A model generated the notes under the pieces. The model ran no database searches, was not told the origin of the DNA, and saw nothing but the letters and a program-made list of their open reading frames with translations. Shown one piece after another: positions 54,755 to 62,621 of a stretch of DNA of 64,000 nt. Both the position numbers and the translations under genes were made by a program. The DNA lies in the NCBI RefSeq assembly GCF_958445495.1, contig NZ_CAUCSQ010000009.1:1-64000 (forward strand), given 5' to 3'. Every line of letters starts with the position of its first letter. Within the stretch, counting starts at the first letter, position 1. Origin of the DNA: an uncultured Bacteroides sp. GTDB taxonomy: Bacteria; Bacteroidota; Bacteroidia; Bacteroidales; Bacteroidaceae.

Positions 54755-54846
54755 GCCGTATCATTACTCAAAATGAAATGCACCCCAAAAGTTTTGTGTC
54801 CAACTTTTGGGGGTCACTTCAAAAATAGAGTTGATACGGCCTTTTT
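54755..54846. repeat. Long imperfect inverted repeat, possible transposon-end relic with terminator function
   Basis: GCCGTATCA (54755-54763) pairs with TGATACGGC (54832-54840), and inside CACCCCAAAAGTT (54781-54793) pairs with AACTTTTGGGG (54802-54812). The arms are about 37 bases with mismatches around a short GTGTCC loop, followed by CTTTTTATT. CCAACTTTTGGGG-type words occur at ends of Bacteroides insertion sequences, but no transposase remains. May serve as a bidirectional terminator. Confidence 0.6.
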
Positions 54847-54853
54847 ATTGCCG

Positions 54854-54916
54854 ATGAAGAGTGTCGGGTTTCAGATGAAGAGTACCAGGTTTCAGATGAA
54901 AAGTTCATTTCCTCTA
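54854..54916. repeat. 21-bp tandem repeats, two and a half copies
   Basis: GATGAAGAGTGTCGGGTTTCA (54854) is followed at once by GATGAAGAGTACCAGGTTTCA (54875), then by a degenerate third copy starting GATGAAAAGTT (54896). Between the inverted repeat and the end of the AGE epimerase gene. No coding role seen. Confidence 0.7.
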
Positions 54917-54999
54917 AAATTGAATTTTGATACCCCCTGAAACTCATCGTCCGGTGAGACGGGCGGGCTTTCAAGCCGTTGACCGGCAGGTGTCCGGGC

Positions 55000-56181
55000 T
55001 TATTCCGTCATTTCCCGGCAAAGCAGGTAACTGCGAATCATCATGCGGGGAATGTGGAACGGTCCTTTGAAGATATTGCCTTTGGCGGGTTGCGCCACCG
55101 AACCGTCACGGTGTAAATATCCGTACCATTCGCCGTATTCCTTGTCCGGGAAGTGCGCGTAGGTCCATTCGCTGATTTGCTGATGCATCTCCAGGTACTT
55201 TTTGTCGCCTGTTGCCTGATAAGCATAGAGAGTGGCGATAATCGCTTCAGTCTGCGGCCACCAGAATTTCATGTCCTGCGAGTAATCCTGCGGCGGGAAG
55301 TTGCAGCAGTCGCGGAAATTAATGATTCCGCCGAATTCCTTGTCCCATCCCCATTCCCACGACCAGTCCAGGATTTGGAGCGCCAACTGCAAGAGCTCTT
55401 TGTCTCCGTTGCGGTATTTGGCCTCCTCCATGATGAACCATGCGGTTTCGATGCAATGTCCGGGGTTGATGACACGCCCGTTGCAGGTATCTATGAACTC
55501 TCCGTTCGGCCCTACCGTCTCCAGCAAAGCCTTGAATTCCGGATGTATGAAATATTTGCGTAAGGCGGCGATTGACTCGTCTATCTGCCTGTCCAGCGCC
55601 GAATCGCTGATGACCTGCCGGATACGGGCGGCCGTATTGATGAGAATCATCGTGATGGAATGTCCGCGGGCCTCCATTGCCGGTAAATATTTGGGTTCCA
55701 GGAGTCCGGGAGTATTCAGGAAATATTGGGTGCGCTTGAATATAGCCAGCGCCTTTTCCGCATATTCCCTGTCATTGGCGGCTAATGCGTATTCCGCCAT
55801 TGCGATGGCTGCGAATCCTTCCGAGAATACGTAGCGGCGTTTGCGTAAGGGGCGCCCGTCTTCCGTTACTTCAAAAAACAAGCGTCCGTCCGAGTCGGTG
55901 CAATGTTTCTCTATAAAGTCGATGCAGCTTTTGGAGGCGGCCAGCCATTCGGGATTCTTTTCTACATTATTATATGCGTAAGCGGCGATAAAGCCGAAGC
56001 GTCCCTGAAACCAGACGGACTTCGTGGTATCCATCAAAGTCCCGTCACGGTCTATGCAGGTGTACACTCCTCCGTGTTTGCGGTCTAATCCGTACTTCAT
56101 CCAAAAGGGTATGATATCGTTTATCAGGTCACTCTTGTACGATGCAGCCCATGCGGTTAAATATGCTGTTGTATCCGTCAT
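55000..56181 (-). CDS. nanE: AGE-family epimerase (GlcNAc/ManNAc 2-epimerase, NanE role)
   Basis: 393 aa, (alpha/alpha)6-barrel N-acylglucosamine 2-epimerase family. DIIPFWMKYGLDRKHGGVYTCIDRDG near residue 20, SVWFQGRFGFIAAYAYN near 55, GRVINPGHCIETAWFIMEEA near 234 and FWWPQTEAIIATLYAYQ near 309 are AGE blocks with the active-site His residues. In Bacteroides nan operons this unlinked AGE form replaces the NanE of E. coli and converts ManNAc to GlcNAc. Last gene of the nan operon, 13 bases after the lyase. Confidence 0.92.
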   Translation of the reverse strand: MTDTTAYLTAWAASYKSDLINDIIPFWMKYGLDRKHGGVYTCIDRDGTLMDTTKSVWFQGRFGFIAAYAYNNVEKNPEWLAASKSCIDFIEKHCTDSDGRLFFEVTEDGRPLRKRRYVFSEGFAAIAMAEYALAANDREYAEKALAIFKRTQYFLNTPGLLEPKYLPAMEARGHSITMILINTAARIRQVISDSALDRQIDESIAALRKYFIHPEFKALLETVGPNGEFIDTCNGRVINPGHCIETAWFIMEEAKYRNGDKELLQLALQILDWSWEWGWDKEFGGIINFRDCCNFPPQDYSQDMKFWWPQTEAIIATLYAYQATGDKKYLEMHQQISEWTYAHFPDKEYGEWYGYLHRDGSVAQPAKGNIFKGPFHIPRMMIRSYLLCREMTE

Positions 56182-56194
56182 ATCAGTGTATGGT

Positions 56195-57112
56195 TTAGAA
56201 TTTGTTGCAACGTTCGAAAAAATGAATGGCTTCCAGTTCGGCTTTCATTTGCGCCTCTTCTTCGTCCGTCAGGTTCTGGAAGGGGGTGCGGTTCTTGCCT
56301 AAATCGAGTCCTATTAGTTTCATGATACGTTTTCCGCCGACGATATTGCCGCGGAAACGACAGATGACATTGATTACCTCCTGTGAGAAATTCTGGCGTT
56401 CACGCGCCGATTCCAAATCGCCGGCTTTCCAGGCTTCGATGATACCTGTCAGTTCGCGGCCGTTGTAATTGGTCGTCCCTCCGATTCCGCCTTGCGCCCC
56501 TCCCATTGCCAGGCAGGGAAGAATTGTCTCGTCCTGTCCGTGGAGCATGTCGTATTTGCCGTTTTTGTATAGTCTGCATTGGTTATATTCATATATGCTT
56601 TCAAAGGTGTATTTGATGCCGGCAAAATTGGGAATGCGTCCGTCCACCGCTTCCAGCAGTTTCACCATTGGCAGGAAAGCTCCGTTGAATGCGGGGATAT
56701 GATAATAATAGAAAGGGAGTTCCGGCGCCCCGCAGGCGATTTCTTCAATGTACTTGACCAGCTCTTCGATTCGTCCGATTTTCGGAAACGGCGGCGCCAT
56801 GGCACCGATTCCCCACGCTCCTGCCTTTTGCGCGTGTTCGGCTAGCATGCGGCTGGATTTTACGCAGCAACTGCCCACGTGAACTATCACCTTGAAACCT
56901 TCGGGAGCGACTGCCACCCAACGTTCGGCAAGCTTCATGCGCTCTTCGTCGGTCAGCATATAGCCCTCGCCGGAAGAACCGTTGATGAACACGCCTTTGA
57001 GACCGTTCTTTACCAACATTGCGGCGTATGCCTCGATAGGTTCTAAATTCACTTCACCATTTTCGTAGAAAGGGGTAAATGGTGCGTCGATAAGTCCTGT
57101 AATTCGTTCCAT
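56195..57112 (-). CDS. nanL: N-acetylneuraminate lyase
   Basis: 305 aa TIM barrel of the DHDPS/NAL family. GVFINGSSGEGYMLTDEER near residue 39 is the carboxylate-binding loop, FYYYHIPAFNGAF near 137 holds the catalytic Tyr, and NFAGIKYTFES near 165 the Schiff-base Lys. The long family (over 300 aa) and flanking epimerase and transporter identify sialic acid cleavage to ManNAc and pyruvate. Confidence 0.94.
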   Translation of the reverse strand: MERITGLIDAPFTPFYENGEVNLEPIEAYAAMLVKNGLKGVFINGSSGEGYMLTDEERMKLAERWVAVAPEGFKVIVHVGSCCVKSSRMLAEHAQKAGAWGIGAMAPPFPKIGRIEELVKYIEEIACGAPELPFYYYHIPAFNGAFLPMVKLLEAVDGRIPNFAGIKYTFESIYEYNQCRLYKNGKYDMLHGQDETILPCLAMGGAQGGIGGTTNYNGRELTGIIEAWKAGDLESARERQNFSQEVINVICRFRGNIVGGKRIMKLIGLDLGKNRTPFQNLTDEEEAQMKAELEAIHFFERCNKF

Positions 57113-57144
57113 GATTCTATCTTTTTAAGTTTATTGTTATGCGT

Positions 57145-58380
57145 TTAATCTACCATATTGTCGGTCTTCGGGCGTAAGAAATAAATCTGGAGCAACAATG
57201 CCGCCGCCACTACTATGCTCAACATGGCGAACCCTTGTCCCAAATTTCCTCCGTCAGTCCATTTCCCCAGCACTTCGGTTACGGCGGCGCCTGCGAATAC
57301 GCCTGTCATATTCATGATTCCGTAAGCTGTCGCACGGTGTTTGGCGGACACGAACTGGCAGAGGATAGGCATGTTGTTCGCATCGAAAATACCGAACCCG
57401 ATGCCGAACAACAGTCCCGCGCCGATTACGCTGACGAAACTGTGCCCGAAGCCCAGCAGCAACAGGGCGGGGATAGTCATTCCCAGTCCGATGGCTCCTA
57501 CATACACACGTCCCCGGATATTTTTCTGTACCCAGCGGTCTGAAAGGATGCCACCCAGGATTACGCCGATGAAGGATGAGAAAGCAATCGTAATGGTAGA
57601 GATGGGCCCGGCTTCTGCCATCGGGATATTCAGGCTGTCGGCAAACAGGGTGGGGAGCCAGTTTTTGGTTGCCCATCCCGGAAGACTGGGAGCTGCGAAA
57701 TAAAACAGAATCACCCAGAAAGCCCAGTTGGAAAAGAGAAGGGACAGTCCTTTAAGGACAGACGATTTGTCTGTTCCGGAGTTTATTTTCTTTTCTTCTG
57801 CCGTATGCATACGGTTTTCGCGTAGGAACAATACCAGTACGAGAGCGTATGCGATGCCTGCGATTCCGAACCAGTGGAAAGTTGCCTGCCAGGAAAAGGC
57901 TGCCGCCGCCGTAGCACCGAAACCGCCGATAGCCTGGCCTACGTAAAGGCCTGTCATGTGCACGCCGACTGCCAGGGAACGGGATTTCCCTTCATGCCAG
58001 TCCGCTATTAGCGACAGTGCCGAGGGGATGTATAACGCTTCGCTGATTCCCATGATGGCGCGCAGCCAGTAAAGCTCGTGGAAATTGTGCGTGTATCCCA
58101 TTAGGAAAGTAACTGCAGACCATACGAAAAGACTTCCCACAATGAGCCATTTCCGGCTGACACGGTCTGCTATAACGCCGGCGACAGGGCTCATAAAACC
58201 ATAAATCCACAGGAAGACCGCCATGAGAGCACCGAACGCTTCCGCTTTGTTCAGTTCTGCAATATCGACTTTCATGGCTTCTTGCATGGTGGAGAGCATC
58301 TGGCGGTCCATATAGTTGAGCAGCGCGACCACCCACAGCAAGCCTACTACTACCCAGGGATAAATGTTTTTGCTTTTCAT
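57145..58380 (-). CDS. nanT: MFS transporter (sialic acid, NanT role)
   Basis: 411 aa, twelve membrane helices. The first loop has MDRQMLSTMQEAMKVDI, then PVAGVIADRVSRKWLIVGSLF (MFS A motif, D-R-x-S-R-K) and ADWHEGKSRSLAVGVHMTGLYVGQAIGG. Anion:cation symporter/NanT-like subgroup. First gene of the nanT-nanL-nanE operon on the minus strand; imports Neu5Ac across the inner membrane by context. Confidence 0.88.
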   Translation of the reverse strand: MKSKNIYPWVVVGLLWVVALLNYMDRQMLSTMQEAMKVDIAELNKAEAFGALMAVFLWIYGFMSPVAGVIADRVSRKWLIVGSLFVWSAVTFLMGYTHNFHELYWLRAIMGISEALYIPSALSLIADWHEGKSRSLAVGVHMTGLYVGQAIGGFGATAAAAFSWQATFHWFGIAGIAYALVLVLFLRENRMHTAEEKKINSGTDKSSVLKGLSLLFSNWAFWVILFYFAAPSLPGWATKNWLPTLFADSLNIPMAEAGPISTITIAFSSFIGVILGGILSDRWVQKNIRGRVYVGAIGLGMTIPALLLLGFGHSFVSVIGAGLLFGIGFGIFDANNMPILCQFVSAKHRATAYGIMNMTGVFAGAAVTEVLGKWTDGGNLGQGFAMLSIVVAAALLLQIYFLRPKTDNMVD

Positions 58381-58419
58381 AAAACGTGTTTTTTATGTGA
58401 TTAGGATTCTAAATATCCG

Positions 58420-58451
58420 CAAATGTACTGTGAATTTTAAATTCATGCAAC
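58420..58451 (-). promoter_or_regulatory. nan operon promoter with a palindrome between its boxes
   Basis: On the minus strand, TACATTTG (58420-58427) fits the -7 box and GTTG (58448-58451), 20 bases upstream, is three of four for the -33 TTTG. Between them, TGAATTTTAAATTCA (58431-58445) is a perfect 7-1-7 palindrome. That is where a repressor would block RNA polymerase; the ROK regulator at 59528-60736 is the obvious candidate. Binding is inference. Confidence 0.6.
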
Positions 58452-58944
58452 TAATTAATAAAATATTTTTTTATATATTGCTTGGATAATTAAATATGAG
58501 CAAAAGGGGAATTGTTCCGAGATAGAGAAACTTATTACTTACAGGTTATGGAAAAAAGAATCCGGCTGGGTTACCGGACTGCTCCGTGAGAGCCTTTCTA
58601 TTTTAACTTTCATTCGTTACAATGCGGGCAGACAGGGACAGGGGGATTTTTCCTTTTAAGATTCTCCAATCTTTTTTTAAGTTCCAATCTTCCTTTTAAG
58701 GTCTCAATCCGTAAGATGTCCGGCTTTTCGTTTCTATTTTGAGGCAAACCTTTTCCGTAACATTGGCGGAATGGGATATGCGCATCCTGTAAATGCTTAT
58801 TCCGGAAAGCATGATGTCGCTCCGGAACCTTGTCATGCTTATAGAAAACTTACTCAGGGATACGTTAAGCTTCGTCAGCCTGAGTGAGATTCTATGATTT
58901 TAACGGGCTGGGGTATCAGAATCCGGCCTCTTGCTGTCATTTGT
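58452..58944. other. Intergenic stretch between nanT and yhcH
   Basis: About 490 bases without a gene. It contains loosely repeated CCAATCTT...TTTTAAG words (58645-58700) and two related CCGGAA...CATG blocks (58801-58840). I see no promoter-like box, RNA gene or frame that I would support here. Confidence 0.4.
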
Positions 58945-59391
58945 TTATAATTTCACTTTCGCTATCAGTTTCCGTATCCTTCCTTTCCCTATTGCCGGCG
59001 CATGCGGGTCTTCGGGATAAACGATTGCAAATTGTCCGGGGAGTAAATCCACGAAAGCCGTAGGCGTGTCCGAGTAGAGCGCGCAGTCTCCTTCTTTTTC
59101 ATAAGGCTTTGTTTCCGAAGTCAAGTCTTCAATGGCTTTCCATCCGATTGTTTCCCTGCCTTCCAGTAAGATATGCACGTCGATATAATCCCGGTGAAGC
59201 TCAAGCAACTGCTTTTCGCGGGTTGTACATTCGGGAGATACGTTGTTGATGAATAAATTATCTCCGTCTATTTCAATGCGTCCCGGTTCCGCATGAAGCA
59301 AATCATGTGTTTTAACGTAGTCGAAAAGTGTTTTGAATAAGGGATGCAAATTTTCAATTCGCCGGCTGTTTGTCAAGTTAGATACAATCAT
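58945..59391 (-). CDS. YhcH/YjgK/YiaL family protein (NanQ-like sialic acid anomerase)
   Basis: 148 aa from the ATG at 59391; a further in-frame ATG at 59418 adds nine residues and reaches toward the ROK side. Double-stranded beta-helix (cupin-like) with family blocks ELHRDYIDVHILLEGRETIGW and YPEDPHAPAIGKGRIRKLIAKVKL, including the metal-binding His residues. The E. coli relative NanQ speeds mutarotation of N-acetylneuraminate. Its place beside the nan genes agrees, though it is transcribed on its own. Confidence 0.85.
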   Translation of the reverse strand: MIVSNLTNSRRIENLHPLFKTLFDYVKTHDLLHAEPGRIEIDGDNLFINNVSPECTTREKQLLELHRDYIDVHILLEGRETIGWKAIEDLTSETKPYEKEGDCALYSDTPTAFVDLLPGQFAIVYPEDPHAPAIGKGRIRKLIAKVKL

Positions 59392-59437
59392 GGGTTCTTT
59401 TTTAGGGTCAAATAACAAAATTATTTTTATGTGGCTT

Positions 59438-59445
59438 CAAATATA
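59438..59445 (-). promoter_or_regulatory. -7 box of yhcH
   Basis: On the minus strand TATATTTG, an exact TAnnTTTG, 47 bases before the 59391 start. Downstream of the 59418 ATG by only 20 bases, so either start remains possible. Confidence 0.6.
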
Positions 59446-59490
59446 CGTATTAATTTTATTTTCTTCTGCTATAATTAACGAATTGTTTAT

Positions 59491-59516
59491 TATCTTTGTC
59501 ACACTCAATTTAAAAT
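59491..59516 (+). promoter_or_regulatory. -7 box of the ROK regulator gene and possible operator half
   Basis: TATCTTTG (59491-59498) fits TAnnTTTG, 30 bases before the ROK start. Just downstream, TCAATTTAAAAT (59505-59516) matches, as its complement, 10-11 of 12 bases of the palindrome in the nan promoter, hinting at autoregulation. AT-rich matches of this size can be chance. Confidence 0.45.
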
Positions 59517-59527
59517 GGATAAGAGCA

Positions 59528-60736
59528 ATGAAACAACACTTACTTAAGGAAATGGAGTTGGGAACCAAAAATGCCCTTCAAAAGAAGAGGATTATTACTC
59601 ATTATATATATAACGGCTGTTCCACGATTACGGATTTAGCCAGGGAAATGGACTTGAGCGTGCCTACCGTTACTAAATTCATCACGGAAATGTGTGAGGA
59701 GGGGTATATCAACGATTACGGCAAGCTGGAGACCAGTGGCGGGCGTCATCCCAGCCTGTATGGGTTAAACCCGGAATCCGGTTATTTCATCGGGGTTGAT
59801 ATCAAGCAGTTTGCGGTCAATATAGGGCTGATTAATTTTAAGGGGGATATGGTGGAGCTGAAAATGAATATTCCCTATAAGTTTGAGAATACTCCTAAAG
59901 GGCTGGAAACGCTTTGTAAAATAATTCGTTCTTTTATAAAGAATATCAGCATTGATGCCGAGAAGATTTTGAATATCAACATTAATATATCCGGCAGGGT
60001 GAATCCGGAATCGGGGTATAGTTTCAGCCAGTTTAATTTTGAGGAGCGTCCGCTGGCGGAGGTTTTATCCGAACGTATCGGATGCCAGGTGACGATTGAC
60101 AATGATACCCGTGCCATGACTTACGGCGAATATTTGAAAGGCTGTGTGAAGGGTGAGAAAGACATCCTGTTTGTCAATGTCAGTTGGGGATTGGGCGTCG
60201 GCATCATCATCGACGGCAAGGTGTACACGGGTAAATCCGGCTTTTCCGGAGAATTCGGGCATACCAATGTCTTTGATAACGAAATTATTTGCCACTGCGG
60301 GAAGAAGGGGTGTCTTGAAACGGAGGCATCGGGCTCTGCTCTTCACCGTATCCTGGTTGAGCGTATTAAAAGCGGTGAAAGTTCTATCTTGTCCGATAGG
60401 GTTGACATGAAGAGCAATCCGTTGACTTTGGACGAGATTATTGCAGCCGTGATAAAGGAGGATGTGCTGTGCATAGAAATTGTTGAAGAGATAGGGCAGA
60501 AGCTGGGCAAGCAGATTGCCGGCCTTATCAATATCTTCAATCCGGAGCTGGTGATTATCGGCGGGACTCTTTCGGTTACGGGGGATTATCTCACGCAGCC
60601 TATCAAGACGGCCGTACGTAAGTATTCCCTCAATTTGGTAAATAAGGATTCGGTCATCCAGACTTCCAAATTAAAGGACAGGGCCGGTATTGTAGGGGCT
60701 TGCATGTTGGCACGTAGCAGAATGTTTGAATGCTAA
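59528..60736 (+). CDS. ROK-family transcriptional regulator (NanR/NagC-like)
   Basis: 402 aa from ATG 59528. N-terminal winged helix (STITDLAREMDLSVPTVTKFITEMCEEGYINDYGKLETSGGRHPSLYGL), then the ROK domain: YFIGVDIKQFAVNIGL, VTIDNDTRAMTYGEY, NVSWGLGVGIIIDGKVYTGKSGFSGEFGH and the zinc motif CHCGKKGCLETEASG. The HTH makes it a regulator, not a kinase. Divergent to the nan genes, so ManNAc/GlcNAc-derived control of them is likely but inferred. Longer frames reaching back to 59333 would cross the promoter and the yhcH start. Confidence 0.9.
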   Translation: MKQHLLKEMELGTKNALQKKRIITHYIYNGCSTITDLAREMDLSVPTVTKFITEMCEEGYINDYGKLETSGGRHPSLYGLNPESGYFIGVDIKQFAVNIGLINFKGDMVELKMNIPYKFENTPKGLETLCKIIRSFIKNISIDAEKILNININISGRVNPESGYSFSQFNFEERPLAEVLSERIGCQVTIDNDTRAMTYGEYLKGCVKGEKDILFVNVSWGLGVGIIIDGKVYTGKSGFSGEFGHTNVFDNEIICHCGKKGCLETEASGSALHRILVERIKSGESSILSDRVDMKSNPLTLDEIIAAVIKEDVLCIEIVEEIGQKLGKQIAGLINIFNPELVIIGGTLSVTGDYLTQPIKTAVRKYSLNLVNKDSVIQTSKLKDRAGIVGACMLARSRMFEC

Positions 60737-60759
60737 AGCAAAAAAAACGTACTTTTCTT

Positions 60760-60789
60760 TTTGTTATTTCAAATAAAGTTGTAATTTTG
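60760..60789 (+). promoter_or_regulatory. tRNA-Thr promoter
   Basis: TTTG at 60760-60763 and TAATTTTG at 60782-60789, 18 bases apart, fit the -33/-7 consensus. Transcription would start about 15 bases before the tRNA. Confidence 0.75.
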
Positions 60790-60812
60790 CACGCCGTAAA
60801 CGAGAAGCAAAT

Positions 60813-60885
<73 letters not shown>

Positions 60886-60893
60886 CTCGAATA

Positions 60894-60925
60894 AAAACGC
60901 TGATTATTTAATCAGCGTTTTTTCT
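60894..60925 (+). terminator. Intrinsic terminator of tRNA-Thr
   Basis: AAAACGCTGATTA (60894-60906) and TAATCAGCGTTTT (60909-60921) form a perfect 13-bp stem with a TT loop, followed by TTCTTTT. Confidence 0.93.
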
Positions 60926-61139
60926 TTTAAAACAATGTTTAAGAAAAGGCAAAAACACACGGCTAGATACTCCTGTTACTGTAAAAGAATAGTGGATTTG
61001 CGTATAAAATGCTTTAAAAAAGAAGGTCGAGAAGGTTATGCGGACATGAACACATACACCTAAGATAAAATCCTGTCCATTTTAGGTGATATTATGCTTC
61101 AGGTTCCTCTCCTGCTACGATTGATGAATTCTCAATGGC

Positions 61140-61313
61140 ATGGTGTCTATTACTGTTACCCATTTTAATTCTCCTGAATATTATAAGAATGAAATTGAGA
61201 CGCATAGAAATGAATGAGAGAATTTTCTAAATGTTTCTGTGTTCTATGAGAATGAAAGGGCCTATTGGGAGTGGTATTATGAAGAAATGTTGAGAATAGC
61301 CGATGAACAGTAA
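61140..61313 (+). pseudogene. Decayed small gene
   Basis: From ATG 61140, the frame reads MVSITVTHFNSPEYYKNEIE and on for 25 codons to a TGA, then continues in the same frame for another 33 codons (ENFLNVSVFYENERAYWEWYY, ending RIADEQ) to TAA 61311-61313. The composition looks coding on both sides of the stop. No family recognised. It seems to be a small gene with a nonsense mutation, perhaps also truncated upstream. Confidence 0.4.
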
Positions 61314-61324
61314 AAAATAAGTTT

Positions 61325-61768
61325 ATGAATATAATTAAGTATCTGGTATTCAGTTTACTGTTGCTAGGGATTCCTGTAAAAAGCCAAGGGCAAGATGTGA
61401 AAATAAGCATGATGTATATAAAGCAGAATAATCTTTTGATTCTTAATTTGACTCATAATACAGATAAAGAAGTAGTAATAATGAATCAAAGTAGTTTAAA
61501 TGAGTTAAGCGGAAGCCGTATTACAATTATACAAAATGTTAATGGAAAGAAATCTGAAACATTGTTTCCTTTATTTGATACAGAAGGGGGCTAAAGAGTG
61601 TCAGTTAAAACTTTAAAGCCTAAAGGACAATTATCGGTTTCGTATTACTTTGATAAAATGAATTTAAGCAACGTGAAAAGAGCTGAGGCGCAAGTTGTGA
61701 TGTTTTTTAAGGATGAAAATACGGGTAAAATGATAACTAAAAATTATTATAGTGAATTAAATTTATAA
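61325..61768 (+). pseudogene. Small exported protein gene with an in-frame stop
   Basis: The first 89 codons begin with a signal peptide (MNIIKYLVFSLLLLGIPVKSQGQ) and an Ig-like beta-rich stretch, ending at TAA 61592-61594. The same frame goes on without a break (RVSVKTLKPKGQLSVSYYF to ITKNYYSELNL) to TAA 61766-61768. A full product would be 147 residues, periplasmic or secreted. One base change (TAA from, for example, GAA or AAA) would explain the stop. Function not recognised. Confidence 0.65.
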
Positions 61769-61841
61769 TTGGGTACCAATTTTCCCTTCTGTATAATCAT
61801 ATAGAAGGAGGCAGGTTTATTCCAACTCCATCCTTCTACGA

Positions 61842-62621
61842 TTATCGCAACATTGCCAACTCTTGGATATTAAGCAGACGAAATTTAGTCCCGGCAGTTT
61901 TATCAAAACTTTCGGCAGAAGCATGAAAATGTCCGTAAAACCAATTGGAAAGGGGATGCCTATGCTTCATTAACCAATTATATAACCGGGTGAAATCTTT
62001 CCGCTCCTTATCCAAGTCAGAGGCCAGTTCATCATCGTTGGCACAGAAATGTTCTGTATCTCCTTTGATAAACGGAGGACAAAAATCCGGAGCGGAATGA
62101 GTGATTACAGTATCTATTTTGACAGCCTCATCATTAAGAATTCGCAACTGTTCCTCATTATACCTGAACGGTTCGTCCCTCCAATACAAAGGTAACCGTT
62201 TTTTACCGAGTATCCGGTCAAAGTCCATTTGTGAAAGCCTCAATTGCCTGTCAATGGATACGGCACCGCCTACACACAAGATATTATGACTTCTCGTATG
62301 TACAACGGTATAATCCGGCAGGGTTTTCAGATATGGGTAATCAATGAGTTCCTTGTCGAAGAACAAAGGATCATCGTGATTGCCACGCACCATAAGCAAT
62401 AACACGTTTTGCTTTTCTAACTTTCTGTGCATCTTTCGTTTATATAGGTTGTCATAATATGCCAGTTTGTTAAATCCGAAGCCACAATCTCCGGCTACAA
62501 TGACAATCGCATTTTCTATATTTTTCTGCACGATATTGAATACGAGCGTTTCAAACTCACCATGAATGTCACCGCAAACTACAACAAAGTCTTCTTTATC
62601 AGATAAATCAAGATATTGCAT
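61842..62621 (-). CDS. Metallophosphoesterase
   Basis: 259 aa calcineurin-like fold. VVCGDIHGEFETL near residue 14, IVAGDCGFGF near 40, VRGNHDDPLFF near 77, TVITHSAPDFCP near 172 and YGHFHAS near 245 are the five metal-binding motifs. The gene overlaps the upstream nuclease gene by 14 bases, so the two are translated together. AT-rich. Substrate unknown (nucleotide, 2',3'-cyclic phosphate or protein). Confidence 0.9.
   Translation of the reverse strand: MQYLDLSDKEDFVVVCGDIHGEFETLVFNIVQKNIENAIVIVAGDCGFGFNKLAYYDNLYKRKMHRKLEKQNVLLLMVRGNHDDPLFFDKELIDYPYLKTLPDYTVVHTRSHNILCVGGAVSIDRQLRLSQMDFDRILGKKRLPLYWRDEPFRYNEEQLRILNDEAVKIDTVITHSAPDFCPPFIKGDTEHFCANDDELASDLDKERKDFTRLYNWLMKHRHPLSNWFYGHFHASAESFDKTAGTKFRLLNIQELAMLR

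Noticed and set aside
59333..59527. Longer ROK protein starting at 59333
   Set aside because: The extra 65 residues overlap yhcH and both promoters and are not part of any ROK family N-terminus.
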